In this document: positions 8,514 to 17,508 of the stretch, in pieces | Position numbering within the stretch: position 1 is the stretch's first letter | How the letters are laid out: each line of letters starts with the position of its first letter | Source of the DNA: Methanobacteriota archaeon | GTDB lineage: Archaea > Thermoplasmatota > Poseidoniia > Poseidoniales > Poseidoniaceae | Reading direction: 5' to 3' | DNA: 64,000 bases | NCBI GenBank assembly: GCA_004195635.1 | Contig: PSPT01000001.1 | Location: 1 to 64,000 of the forward strand | The notes under the pieces: model-generated | Databases searched by the model: none | What the model saw: only the letters and a program-made list of their open reading frames with translations | Told to the model about the DNA's origin: nothing | Translations under genes and position numbers: made by a program

Positions 8514-9971
8514 ATGGTTGACATGTCATTTGGGCAAAGATTCGGCATGGATTTCACAATTTTCAAGGAAAAACAAACTTGGAAGGCTTTCGCTATTTCA
8601 GTCGTGCTATTCAGTATTATTGCCTATTCTGCATTAGGCGTAACGAATCTTTCATCATCCTTCCAAACATCAGATGATATCAAACCAGTTGCTGATTTTG
8701 AATTACAAACAGTTAATCGAACTGGGATTGAGGATAATGTTACTAATGAAACCGGATGGTTTAGATTATCTGAACATCGCGGCAAAGTAATTGTTCTTGA
8801 TTTCATGGCGCATGATTGTAGTGCCTGTCATGTTGCCCAAGAGCATCTTGAGGCAAACATGGACGAATGGCAATCCCGAGATTCAGAACATGAATTGTTG
8901 ATTATTGGAGTTGGCTCATGGTATCGAGGTGATGCTGCTGAAACTCTAGGATATCTTAATACCAGTGATAATGAATATCATGTACCTCACTATCCAACGG
9001 GATTAGCAAGTACTGAAGCGGTTATTGTCAATGCTACAAGTGATGAAAGGGCGGATATGAGAGAGAGATACGGAATTATTGCAATCCCTGTATTAATGGT
9101 CATTGATGACGAAGGTTATGCCTTGAATATCAAATTGGGTGGTGTGGGTGATTGGGGAGATTTTGATTCTGCTATTACTACTGCGATGGACGGAAAGGGT
9201 GAGGACATTCGCATAGGGGTAAAAGCTACTGAAAATAACATGACAGGGGTGCTATTTTTCGGCCTCATGTTGTCAATATTAGTTTATTTTTCACCTTGTG
9301 CATTTCCAGTTCTCCCCGGTTTCATTTCATATTATATTTCTCTCGGGGCACGCGAGGATGAGTTGTTAGAATCCGGGAAAATAAAAAAGCCTATGCCTAA
9401 TTCCGTCACTATAGGCTTGATGTCTGGGTTAGGAATGTGGACTTTTTTCCTGTTCATAGGAATTATTGCATTGATAATGGGTGATGCATTTGCCAGGTCT
9501 GGCTTGATACATTATTTGGCTTTAGGGATCGCTATATTATTACTAGTCCTCGGTTTTTTCATGCTGACTGGAGGAACTGCTCATTTCATGGGTTGGGTGC
9601 AAAAAATTGTTGATAAATACTCTACAACTGAAACAGATGAGGTATTTACTCCACGAAGAAACATGTATCTATACGGACTTGGATACGCAGCAGCAAGTAT
9701 TGATTGCACTGCTGCAGCCGTACTTCCGTCTATTGTTTGGTGGTCAACTCTTGGTGGAAATGCAGTAATGATTGGCCTTGGTTCTCTAATGTTTGGCCTA
9801 ATGGTAATGATGGTATTAGTGACCGTTTTCGTAGGACTCGGAAGAAATATGATGGTTGATTTCTTACGCCGCTCTACAGGTACAATCAAGATGATAGGCT
9901 CATGGATGATGATGTTTGCTGGTTTTGGGCTGATACTATTCCTGACAAATCCAAAGTTGTTCAGTTTCTAA
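8514..9971 (+). CDS. TlpA-like thioredoxin domain fused to CcdA/DsbD membrane domain
   Basis: A 485-residue membrane protein that probably moves reducing power across the membrane to extracytoplasmic thiols. After one N-terminal anchor helix (about 18-40) comes an extracellular TlpA/peroxiredoxin-like domain with the redox pair Cys102/Cys105 in HDCSACHVA. Residues about 245-485 form a six-helix CcdA/DsbD transmembrane domain carrying the two expected cysteines, Cys262 in FSPCAFPVLPG and Cys398 in SIDCTAAAVLPS. In classical DsbD the thioredoxin domain follows the membrane part; here it precedes it. The track start (8496) is TTG; the ATGs at 8514 and 8523 are better, with AAGGATGG nearby. It is divergent from the giant surface protein, whose paired CPx cysteines in TSP3 modules are plausible clients (inference). 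Confidence 0.85.
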   Translation: MVDMSFGQRFGMDFTIFKEKQTWKAFAISVVLFSIIAYSALGVTNLSSSFQTSDDIKPVADFELQTVNRTGIEDNVTNETGWFRLSEHRGKVIVLDFMAHDCSACHVAQEHLEANMDEWQSRDSEHELLIIGVGSWYRGDAAETLGYLNTSDNEYHVPHYPTGLASTEAVIVNATSDERADMRERYGIIAIPVLMVIDDEGYALNIKLGGVGDWGDFDSAITTAMDGKGEDIRIGVKATENNMTGVLFFGLMLSILVYFSPCAFPVLPGFISYYISLGAREDELLESGKIKKPMPNSVTIGLMSGLGMWTFFLFIGIIALIMGDAFARSGLIHYLALGIAILLLVLGFFMLTGGTAHFMGWVQKIVDKYSTTETDEVFTPRRNMYLYGLGYAAASIDCTAAAVLPSIVWWSTLGGNAVMIGLGSLMFGLMVMMVLVTVFVGLGRNMMVDFLRRSTGTIKMIGSWMMMFAGFGLILFLTNPKLFSF

Positions 9972-10021
9972 GATAATCTTTGAGAATAAACACGTTGCCG
10001 TAAATTGTTGGTGCGGAAATG

Positions 10022-10894
10022 CTAATTATCGTCCCATTTTGCAGTGTATTCACTGGCCTCAATTGTTGCGGCCCAATGCAAACTTGGCTTCAATAAATAA
10101 TTCCAAGCCAATAGGCCAACTGCTAGTCCAGTGATAAAATCAAAGATATAGTGTTGTTTGGTGAATAGAGTTGATAGAGCCAGCAACACCCACATGAATC
10201 TCAGCAAAGTTATTCTAATGAATACGGCCTTTTCACTTAATCCAGAGGGGGAGTCTTGCTGTATTGGTTCTACCTGATGCCCCCTCTGTTTCCACCAATA
10301 TTCTATTGTCAAACCTATTAGAACACTATGTATAATGTGAAGGCTTGGCCATGCATTCCATGGATAATCCACTCTGTGCAAAGAACTGCCGTATACCCAT
10401 CCCCAGACGCCCTCTCCCATCCTAATGTCAAGTGGAATTTGCTGGCGCAAAGTAATCTCGGTAGGGAATATAATGAATATCATGAAAGTAGCCCAACTCG
10501 CCAGCAGGAGACACTGGAGGAGCGCTATTACCTCCCTCCCCCCTCTGTCAGTTCTCGGTGCGAGAAAAGAGCCAGCCGGATAGAAGATATATAGGAATGA
10601 ATACGGAATAATCATCCAAGCGACAAAGGGTATTGAAGTGTCTAAAGGTGTTGTCAAGTCAAAAAAAGAGGTATCTCTCTCATTCATTAGTTGATTAATT
10701 GCCGAATAAGGAATGCCAATAAAAATACAAATTGAACTGATTATTGCAAGGGGCAAAAACCAACCGTTCCATTTTTCTCTTTTTCGCCAAATTGGTTTCC
10801 AACATGGCCAAGTGAGCAACAACTTGTGTATATTGCCCATATTTATCGGAAATGCTATTGGTTTAATACAGTTGCATATTTTTTCAATAGTCAT
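10022..10894 (-). CDS. PAP2-superfamily membrane phosphatase/transferase
   Basis: A 290-residue integral membrane protein with about six hydrophobic segments and the PAP2 catalytic signature. WPSLHIIHS supplies the central PSxH motif, and STLFTKQHYIFDFITG supplies the final S-x(6)-H-x(3)-D motif whose histidine attacks the phosphate. RTDRGGREVIALL lies earlier, where the first basic motif would be expected, but it is not a clean KxxxxxxRP. The layout resembles the inositol-phosphotransferase (AUR1/IPT1) branch of PAP2 proteins, which would suit a role in archaeal phospholipid or polyprenyl phosphate metabolism. Substrate cannot be determined. It is transcribed divergently from the 176-residue protein at 10971. 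Confidence 0.8.
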   Translation of the reverse strand: MTIEKICNCIKPIAFPINMGNIHKLLLTWPCWKPIWRKREKWNGWFLPLAIISSICIFIGIPYSAINQLMNERDTSFFDLTTPLDTSIPFVAWMIIPYSFLYIFYPAGSFLAPRTDRGGREVIALLQCLLLASWATFMIFIIFPTEITLRQQIPLDIRMGEGVWGWVYGSSLHRVDYPWNAWPSLHIIHSVLIGLTIEYWWKQRGHQVEPIQQDSPSGLSEKAVFIRITLLRFMWVLLALSTLFTKQHYIFDFITGLAVGLLAWNYLLKPSLHWAATIEASEYTAKWDDN

Positions 10895-10970
10895 TGATTT
10901 GTTTAATCTTTTCTAACATCGTAACAAAAGCACTAATATGTAGTAGGGCACAGAAGGTTATGGGATAACT

Positions 10971-11501
10971 ATGATTGGACTGCCGACAGATGCTTTGCCG
11001 TATGTGCGCGGGATTCAATTAGTAATCTCTGGATATAGCGGTTATACCAAGGATAAACGACGTGAAACAGATTTGGCAGTGAGGCATGAAATTATTCGCG
11101 CTGCTGGTCGTGCACAAGTCCATTTGGAAAATGTTCATGATCAATCCTATCGCGATGGCAACTTGGATATTACGCGCTCTTGTAAGCAGGCTATGGAAGA
11201 AATTGACCAATTTCGAAATGAATTGGATAAAGCCGAAACCGGGCACGACCATCCGTTCTTTTCTACTCACAAAAGTATATCAAAATCGGATTTGAAGAAA
11301 TTAATAAAGCATGACCATGATGTGATTGAAATGGTGACAAAAAGCGTTAACATTGCAAATAGTTGTGAGCATGCCCATTCGGGTGGTTCGGATAAAGTAG
11401 ATGTAATAAAATATGCAAGGCAATGTCAGCAAATGATTACAAGTTGCAGGGGATTTTTCAATGCAAGGTCAAGTATATTGAAAGGAATGAAAAGGACGTG
11501 A
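10971..11501 (+). CDS. Uncharacterised helical protein paired with SPFH/zinc-ribbon protein
   Basis: I do not recognise this 176-residue protein. It has no signal peptide or membrane helix and is mostly charged and helical, with several histidines and cysteines (HDHPFF, CEHAHSGG, RQCQQMITSC) scattered through it, so metal binding is possible but not shown. The start LPTDALPYVRGIQLVISGYSGY is more hydrophobic than the rest. The stop is 4 nt from the start of the next gene, an SPFH-domain protein, so the two are almost surely translated from one message and may work as a pair. A helical adaptor or regulator of the SPFH oligomer is a reasonable guess only. Confidence 0.6.
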   Translation: MIGLPTDALPYVRGIQLVISGYSGYTKDKRRETDLAVRHEIIRAAGRAQVHLENVHDQSYRDGNLDITRSCKQAMEEIDQFRNELDKAETGHDHPFFSTHKSISKSDLKKLIKHDHDVIEMVTKSVNIANSCEHAHSGGSDKVDVIKYARQCQQMITSCRGFFNARSSILKGMKRT

Positions 11502-11505
11502 AATC

Positions 11506-12744
11506 ATGACTCAACACAGATGGAGAGATAGCCCCGATGTAGTGGCAAGATTGATTGATAAGGACCGCATTATTTCTTGGAAAAGCAAAGATATTGTTCT
11601 AAAACCAAATGAGGCTTGTGCAATCATTCAAGATGGAAAAATTAGAGATATTATTACCGAGACAGTTATGAAAAATCAAGTTGGGGGATTTGGCAGTTGG
11701 CTGGCAAATTCAATGGGTTTAGGAAAAATCGATAATAAGTTGCTTTTTGCAATTACTGGTCCAGTTACACTTAATCTCGCAATGATTGGGCAATTAGCAA
11801 ATGGTGAAGAAGTCAAAGGAGTTGCTTCACTTCGCATCCAATTTCAACGAGACCATTTGCCCAAGTTACTCAATCTGTTTACAAATGGGCCGCGAGAGAT
11901 CACGCGTAGTTGGTTATCCTCACAATTACAGCGAGAGTTTGACACAAGAGTTGTTCATTCGCTTCTTTCAACAACCACTGATGTTAGTGCACTTCGTTCC
12001 CCTTCTTTTCAAGAGAATTTTGAAATGCGCACGGAGGTTGAAATGCGAAATGTCTGCCAATTATGGGGTGTTACATTACTGAAATCATTTTGTTCAACCG
12101 ATCCTACAGATCTTGAACGGGTTGAAAAACTTCGTGCCAAAATGGCTGCGAAAACTGAGCAGGGACAAGTCATGGCAGATGCTGAAATCGCAGCACTTGA
12201 GCGCCATGAGTTGGTTATGCTCCGGCGAATTGAAGTTGAATATTCTCAAGCACAAGCTCGTGCGCGAGGTCAAGTTGCGGTTGAAGTTGAAGCCGAATTG
12301 AAAGAATTACGTGCTGAGGAAATACGATGGGAAGCCGAGTTAAAGGTTGAACGTCAACGGCATGAGATGAATAAGGATGATCGTCAGCACAAAACAAAAC
12401 AAGCAATGGATTTGTTTGCTCAAGTTCAAGAAGCAAAGCGAGCACGGATGTCTCAGCATTCTGACTCAAACTTAAAACGTCAACAACATACAGATGAGGT
12501 TCAAACTCAAATGATGGCATTAGCCGCTGAAAAAGGCGCACTCACGCCCGAAGTAATGCAAACTTTCCTTGATAATCAAAGTACACAGAAGCAAGCCGAT
12601 CAACCTGGGCAAACTTCAGTTGCAACACCCTCTACTACAGAAACCGGCACAATAATCCCTCAGGCAACAGTGCAAATTTGTAATTGTGGGCAAGTTCTTC
12701 AAAATACTTGGTCTGCATGCCCAATGTGTGGAAAGCAATTGTAG
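11506..12744 (+). CDS. SPFH/band 7-like protein with coiled coil and C-terminal zinc ribbon
   Basis: A 412-residue cytoplasmic protein. Residues about 15-215 resemble the SPFH (band 7) fold: the opening strands ISWKSKDIVLKPNEACAI, the loop GKIRDIITE, and a later segment with the SSQLQREFDTRVVHSLL helix. Residues about 215-340 are a long Ala/Glu/Arg-rich coiled coil, as in stomatin-like oligomers, and the C-terminus ends with a zinc ribbon of two CxC/CxxC knuckles (ICNCGQ and CPMCGK). No N-terminal membrane hairpin is visible, which separates it from classical stomatins and places it nearer the soluble YdjI/virion-core-like SPFH proteins with ribbons. It forms a two-gene unit with the 176-residue protein upstream. 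The function of this class in archaea is not established. Confidence 0.75.
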   Translation: MTQHRWRDSPDVVARLIDKDRIISWKSKDIVLKPNEACAIIQDGKIRDIITETVMKNQVGGFGSWLANSMGLGKIDNKLLFAITGPVTLNLAMIGQLANGEEVKGVASLRIQFQRDHLPKLLNLFTNGPREITRSWLSSQLQREFDTRVVHSLLSTTTDVSALRSPSFQENFEMRTEVEMRNVCQLWGVTLLKSFCSTDPTDLERVEKLRAKMAAKTEQGQVMADAEIAALERHELVMLRRIEVEYSQAQARARGQVAVEVEAELKELRAEEIRWEAELKVERQRHEMNKDDRQHKTKQAMDLFAQVQEAKRARMSQHSDSNLKRQQHTDEVQTQMMALAAEKGALTPEVMQTFLDNQSTQKQADQPGQTSVATPSTTETGTIIPQATVQICNCGQVLQNTWSACPMCGKQL

Positions 12745-12775
12745 GCGGCCCATATCGCCAAAGTTTGCATTAATC

Positions 12776-12826
12776 CCTACCTTTTCAAAAAAAGGTTAGG
12801 CTGAAAATAGAGGTTTTTTCATTCAA
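12776..12826 (+). terminator. Probable terminator: hairpin plus T-rich tract
   Basis: Downstream of the SPFH gene, CCTACCTTTT and AAAAGGTTAGG form a stem with one bulge and a CAAA loop (12776-12800). A GGTTTTTTC tract follows about 15 nt later. Archaeal termination mostly needs the T-rich stretch, so the hairpin may serve the 3' end rather than release. The rest of 12745-12997 holds no convincing gene. Confidence 0.4.
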
Positions 12827-12997
12827 CTATAAACATAATTTGTCAAATTACCATCTGGAAAGGCAATCAATACTACAGGCAACGAAACGCATTTAGTGTT
12901 TCAACAAATCGCAATCTGATGTGTTCAATGGGTCTATCCGAATACGCATCAAATGTAATTGTTGCTTGAATGGGCTTTGCGTGGGGCTTTCTATTCC

Positions 12998-13642
12998 CTA
13001 TGATTTGCTCATTTGGACAATTCTATCCGCAAATAATTCCGCTTCTTCGAGGTCGTGAGTTACCAATATTGCAGTGATGTTCTTTATCTTTAGAAGGTCT
13101 CTAGTATCGCGGATTAATTTATTCTTAAGATCTTTATTTAGTGCACTAAAAGGTTCATCAAGCAGTATGATTTTCGGCTCGGAAAGAAGTGTTCGTGCTA
13201 ACTCAACTCGCCTCGCTTCACCTCCCGAAAGACTAGCAACATCGCGTTTCTCAAATCCCTCTAAACCAATTTCAGTTAGAATATTGCTCGCCAGTTCAAG
13301 TCTTTCATTTGCATTATTATTTTTGTTTTTACTTATGCCTAAAAGCAAATTCCCTTGAACATTTTTGTGAGGGAAAAGTGTGTTGGACTGAAAAACCATT
13401 CCAACATCTCGTGACTCAGGAGGAATATTTGCGCAGTCTTTGCCGGTCAATTTTATGTAGCCTGAATCAATTTCCTCAAAGCCACAAAGGCATCTTAGTA
13501 GAGTAGTTTTTCCACATCCCGAGGGGCCAAGGAGAGCAATTATTTCGCCTTCATTCACCTTCAAACAATAGTCATTAAGCACATTATTATCTAAATAGGA
13601 TTTTCGGATATTTTCAATTTCAAGAATTATTTTATTACTCAT
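12998..13642 (-). CDS. thiQ: Thiamine ABC transporter ATP-binding protein
   Basis: A 214-residue ABC ATPase with Walker A GPSGCGKTT, the Q-loop in MVFQSNTLFPH, the signature LSGGEARRVELAR, Walker B IILLDEPFSALN and the switch histidine in LVTHDLEEA. It powers the permease encoded immediately upstream; its ATG overlaps the permease stop by one base. By sequence alone it could be an Fe3+ or spermidine-type ATPase (FbpC/PotA group), but the short length, close to bacterial ThiQ, and the ThiB-like binding protein and ThiR-like regulator in the same operon support thiamine. It is the last gene of the operon. Confidence 0.85.
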   Translation of the reverse strand: MSNKIILEIENIRKSYLDNNVLNDYCLKVNEGEIIALLGPSGCGKTTLLRCLCGFEEIDSGYIKLTGKDCANIPPESRDVGMVFQSNTLFPHKNVQGNLLLGISKNKNNNANERLELASNILTEIGLEGFEKRDVASLSGGEARRVELARTLLSEPKIILLDEPFSALNKDLKNKLIRDTRDLLKIKNITAILVTHDLEEAELFADRIVQMSKS

Positions 13643-15435
13643 CAGAATTCACCACCGGCCCCATCGGGGCGATATTTTTCAACCATTACATAGAGAATTA
13701 ATGTAATTGCCATTAGTACAGATGCGCCTGCCATAGCAGTAGGGGTAACCAAGGGGTCAAATCCCGGTTTGGAAAACAAGGCATCAATATGAACGGGTAA
13801 TGTAGATGAGGCACCATTTCTCAACACAACCCATGTTGCGCCAAATTCACCAAGGGATATTGCAAGTGCAAGACTTGATGCGACAACAATTGGTCCGCTG
13901 AGTAAGGGTAATGTAATTTTGAACATTCTTTCAATGGGTCCCAGCCCAAGTAGTGCTGCTGCTTTTGAATAATCAGGATTTAGGCTTCTTATTGCGGGAA
14001 GAATGGAACGAACGACAAAGGGAGTTGCAATGAGTATGTGTCCTATTGCAGGGAACCACCACTTCTGTGACAAACTCGGCCATGTGTTGAGGAGACCTAA
14101 ACTAACTCCCAGACCAATTAGCACTGCGGAAATGGCTAATGGAAACATCACTAGTAAATCGTTTCCTCTTGCCCAGTATTTCCAAAAAAACCTTTTCCCC
14201 CTCGTTCTTGCATTTGTTGCTAATTCATCGCTCAAATGAATATTGTGGGCAAAAATTATTCCCAATGGCACTGCTATTAATAGAGTTAATGCAGCATATC
14301 CGAGTGAGTTGAATAGGGCCTCAGTGATAGTTGTTTGATTCCAAGAGAGAGTGCTAAGTGAGTTCCAACCTTCAAGGGTCCATTGTTGCGTGAAGCCTAC
14401 ATCCCCTGTGCGAACTCGAATCCGAAATGATGAGCGGAATACTGCAATCAGGGGTGCCATAACAAAAATCAAGATTGAAATAAAGTAAAAGGTTTTGAGA
14501 ATGGAAGTAAAACTCATTTCTCTAAACGGTTTTTGTCTATTTTGTCCCTTTGATAAGGCAAAAGGCACTGCGGTGCTGTTTCTTTTTTGCAACCAATTTA
14601 GCAAGATCAATGAAATCATTATTGTGATTAATTGAATAGTGGCACTACCTAATACAATCTGTGCATCACCCATGCCGTAATCTGGAATCCCTGCTGCACC
14701 TCCATGCTCGGCCATTAACCGCTCTAGTGTGTAGGATGAAGGGGTTAACCATCTTACCAATGCGAAACTTGTGAAACTAAAAATAAATGTCATTACGCTT
14801 GCTGCTGCAATATTAGGCGATAATAACGGCAGCCAAAGGTTTTTCATGCGTGAAAAAATATTATTTCCTCCTGGTAATAATTTAATACTCTCCTCAATAT
14901 TCGGGTTGAGATTTGACAATGGTGGTTCTAGGAAGCGTATTGTGAGGGCGAGGTTGAACCAAATGTGCGCAGCAATTAGTGCAATGAAATGCCCAGGGTT
15001 TTCCCAACCGGTTGCATCAGAAATCTCGCCAATAATTCCGTTTTGTTGTCGCAAATCAATACCAAGAGGATACAAAGGTCCATCGGTTCCAATTAATGCT
15101 AAAAAACCAACTGCAGCAATAATTGAAGGCATTACGAAGGGCATTGTGAAGATGGCTCTAAGGTAAATGCGCCCCGGCCAATTATCTCGGGCAAGAGTCC
15201 AAGCAATCGGGATGCCCAGTAGAATTGTGATAATTGTAGAAATACTGGCTTCAATAAAAGTAAAAGCAATTGCTCCTGTACCAGATGGTCTAGAATCAAT
15301 TTGCCAAATGGCGGCGAATGGGCTCAACTCTGCAACTGTAATTAATCTCGTAAAGCCGAGATAAAGTGGGAAAAAAACTAGAACTGAAAATAGTAATGTG
15401 GGTGCCACATGGAGCAATAGGGCTCCTTTTCGCAT
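13642..15435 (-). CDS. thiP: Thiamine ABC transporter permease (double-length)
   Basis: A 597-residue membrane protein formed by two fused permease halves, each with about six helices, as in ThiP and FbpB. The EAA-type cytoplasmic loops that contact the ATPase are visible, most clearly in the second half (AAALLGLGPIERMFKITLPL), with a weaker first copy around EESIKLLPGGNNIFSRM. The track begins at a TTG; the ATG at 15435 is preferred because GAGGTGA, a near-perfect archaeal Shine-Dalgarno, lies 6 nt upstream. thiB stops 14 nt before this start and thiQ starts at its stop codon. Substrate identity comes from neighbours rather than from this sequence. Confidence 0.83.
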   Translation of the reverse strand: MRKGALLLHVAPTLLFSVLVFFPLYLGFTRLITVAELSPFAAIWQIDSRPSGTGAIAFTFIEASISTIITILLGIPIAWTLARDNWPGRIYLRAIFTMPFVMPSIIAAVGFLALIGTDGPLYPLGIDLRQQNGIIGEISDATGWENPGHFIALIAAHIWFNLALTIRFLEPPLSNLNPNIEESIKLLPGGNNIFSRMKNLWLPLLSPNIAAASVMTFIFSFTSFALVRWLTPSSYTLERLMAEHGGAAGIPDYGMGDAQIVLGSATIQLITIMISLILLNWLQKRNSTAVPFALSKGQNRQKPFREMSFTSILKTFYFISILIFVMAPLIAVFRSSFRIRVRTGDVGFTQQWTLEGWNSLSTLSWNQTTITEALFNSLGYAALTLLIAVPLGIIFAHNIHLSDELATNARTRGKRFFWKYWARGNDLLVMFPLAISAVLIGLGVSLGLLNTWPSLSQKWWFPAIGHILIATPFVVRSILPAIRSLNPDYSKAAALLGLGPIERMFKITLPLLSGPIVVASSLALAISLGEFGATWVVLRNGASSTLPVHIDALFSKPGFDPLVTPTAMAGASVLMAITLILYVMVEKYRPDGAGGEF

Positions 15436-15449
15436 TAATCTCACCTCTT

Positions 15450-16559
15450 TCAAATTGCAGCATCCCAGTTGTTAAGCCACTCATCGATATGTGATTCAAT
15501 ATCTTCCGAACTAATTTGTATATCAATAGGGCTTACAGAATGATGACGGTATCCATTTTCTTCAGGAAGAGAATACCCATCCAATACACTGTACATGAAA
15601 TTTTGAGTGGGCATTTGTGAATTTACCTCAGGGGATATCAAATATTCAATAAATGACTTTGCCTGACTAATATCTCCTGCACCATTAGGTATTGCAGCGT
15701 ATTCAATTTGTAGAAACGAAGCGCCAGATAGGTTTAATGCAGCAGATTGAGTCCAATTATCCCCATACCATGCTTCTACGCCAGGGCTATGGCAATACGA
15801 AACCACGGCCTGAGCATCACCAATATAGCCGTCCATCCATGGTCCATATCCACCCGAATAATGAGTCTCATAAGCCTCAGTCCAACCACTACTTACTATT
15901 ACGTCATTAGCAGACATTGCTGCCCACCAATCAGTATAGTCTGTACTTTCATCTGCATCTTCTGCAAAGTATTGTGTTGTTGCAATAAGGAAACTTCTGC
16001 CTGGGCTTGAAGTACGTGGATTTTGAACTGCAACCCTTCCCTCCCATTCCGATTCAGTAAAATCCCACAGACTCGTAGGAGTAGTGACATTTTCCCCATC
16101 TACAAATGAGGTGTCATAATTGATGCAAATGCTTCCCATGTCATAAGGCACAGCGTACGAACCATCATGTGAGGAAAGTGCTTTTTGCGAAATATTTTCG
16201 ACGTTTACATCATTTGCTTTAAACAAAGAAAAGGCCAAGGCATCACCTAAAAAAGAATTATCGATGCCGATAATCAAATCGTATTGGGGGTTGGCTTTGT
16301 TTAGAATAGCAGTTTCCAATACTCCACCTGCATCATTTGCTCGAATGAACTCCACAGAAATACCAGTTTGGTTTGTATAAGCACTAATCATTTCATCAGA
16401 GAGTGCCATAATGTCATATGTGAGAATTCTGAGTGTATCGCCTCCATTGTCTTTTTCAGCCCTTTGCAAATTGGAATTCCACGGTCCTTCAATACAACCT
16501 GAGAGGGGTGTTGATAGCATACACAAAATTAGAAATGCTGCAGAACAAATCTGTCTCAC
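15450..16559 (-). CDS. thiB: Thiamine-binding lipoprotein of ABC transporter
   Basis: A 369-residue extracellular binding protein. The N-terminus has a signal peptide with a lipobox-like LSTPLSGC, so it is probably lipid-anchored. From memory of the family, similarity to ThiB/TbpA runs along the chain: an opening LRILTYDIMA, YDLIIGIDNSFL, VQNPRTSSPGRSFLI, SSGWTEAYETHYSGG, VVSYCHSPGVEAWYG, and PTQNFMYSVLDGYSLPE. The PRTSxPG, GWxEAY and SYxxSPxxE elements are those expected around the bound pyrimidine and phosphate in ThiB. It starts at GTG, and GTGA overlaps the thiR stop, so translation is coupled. Thiamine, its phosphate, or a pyrimidine precursor are all possible ligands. Confidence 0.85.
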   Translation of the reverse strand: MRQICSAAFLILCMLSTPLSGCIEGPWNSNLQRAEKDNGGDTLRILTYDIMALSDEMISAYTNQTGISVEFIRANDAGGVLETAILNKANPQYDLIIGIDNSFLGDALAFSLFKANDVNVENISQKALSSHDGSYAVPYDMGSICINYDTSFVDGENVTTPTSLWDFTESEWEGRVAVQNPRTSSPGRSFLIATTQYFAEDADESTDYTDWWAAMSANDVIVSSGWTEAYETHYSGGYGPWMDGYIGDAQAVVSYCHSPGVEAWYGDNWTQSAALNLSGASFLQIEYAAIPNGAGDISQAKSFIEYLISPEVNSQMPTQNFMYSVLDGYSLPEENGYRHHSVSPIDIQISSEDIESHIDEWLNNWDAAI

Positions 16560-17428
16560 GGATCCACCGCCTTTAATGCAGAAATAAATTTATGAGTATT
16601 ATCCACTAATTCAAGAGGATTATTGGCTAAGAGGTACATTGTTGGTTCCCATCCAAATCCACCAGTATCAAGAAGCATGTCACAAAATTCGGGAGTGCCA
16701 GATATTTCACCACGCGGTGCTTCAACAAGAGTCCAGTTTAATTGAGAACAGGCACTGCGAATGGAACTAGTATCAACACCATCTCCCTTACTAGCCAGAG
16801 GGGGGCGCAAATTTAGGATTGAGCCCTTATCGCGGTCAATTTCCCTCGCACGAAGTAATACTCCTGCTAAATGATTACTAGTTCCAAAAGAAGCAGCCTC
16901 AATTGGCTTAAGTTTGCCATTGATGAAAACAAACCGGCCTGGAAACGCGCAAACATCGTTTTTCCCATCTGGGTTTTCTGTGCAAGCGGCAATATTCATC
17001 CCCACCTCTGGCAAATATGGCTGAATAGTTTCGGCCATTATTCTGCTACTCGCCCAGTCCAATCTTCTTAATAGAGCAGTTCTCATTTGCCCCTTATCAA
17101 GGTCTGTGCCAGTTAATGTTGAATCAAAGCGAATAATTTGGTTTCCACTCAGTTGAAATTCGGTGACAAACCGTTGCCTAATCACCTTAGTTTTTGGGCC
17201 CAACTGAATCAATGCTTGTGCAAGTTCATTGGCCCACCCATCAATTACCGCCTCGTCGGCACTTCCCGGAAGTGAAGGCAATTGCCTTGATACTAGACGC
17301 GAGATTGTACTTTGCGTTGTGCCCAATATTTTTGCCGTTTCAGATTGTGACCAGTCGGTTGCGAGTAATTTTTTTGCAACCAACATTTGCAATCTTGTCA
17401 TCCAGTCAGTACCGCCATCTCCTAGCAT
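16556..17428 (-). CDS. thiR: HTH-ThiN transcriptional regulator of thiamine genes (ThiR-like)
   Basis: A 290-residue protein with an N-terminal helix-turn-helix (about 24-46, WSQSETAKILGTTQSTISRL) and a C-terminal ThiN domain (about 130-285). The ThiN end LDTGGFGWEPTMYLLANNPL matches the 'D.G.wG.EPmi.ilg.nP.E' signature of thiamine-phosphate synthase ThiN. In archaea, HTH-ThiN proteins without a ThiD kinase domain are known as ThiR, a repressor that senses thiamine phosphate or pyrophosphate (established knowledge of the family). The middle region, including AACTENPDGKNDVCAFPGR, is longer than a minimal ThiN and its role is unclear. It is the first gene of the thiR-thiB-thiP-thiQ operon, with a 4-nt GTGA overlap, so it probably regulates its own expression together with the transporter. 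Residual synthase activity cannot be excluded. Confidence 0.85.
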   Translation of the reverse strand: MLGDGGTDWMTRLQMLVAKKLLATDWSQSETAKILGTTQSTISRLVSRQLPSLPGSADEAVIDGWANELAQALIQLGPKTKVIRQRFVTEFQLSGNQIIRFDSTLTGTDLDKGQMRTALLRRLDWASSRIMAETIQPYLPEVGMNIAACTENPDGKNDVCAFPGRFVFINGKLKPIEAASFGTSNHLAGVLLRAREIDRDKGSILNLRPPLASKGDGVDTSSIRSACSQLNWTLVEAPRGEISGTPEFCDMLLDTGGFGWEPTMYLLANNPLELVDNTHKFISALKAVDP

Positions 17429-17508
17429 GAAAGGCCCTGTGGGTGGAAGTTATTCAACTTGCCTCTGCTTTGATGCAAGATGCATTGGTTGTAAGACACC
17501 CTCTACTA

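Noticed and set aside
12998-16559. Iron(III) ABC transporter (FbpABC)
   Set aside because: Considered because ThiQ/ThiP resemble FbpC/FbpB. The binding protein follows ThiB motifs and the first gene is an HTH-ThiN regulator, so thiamine is better supported.
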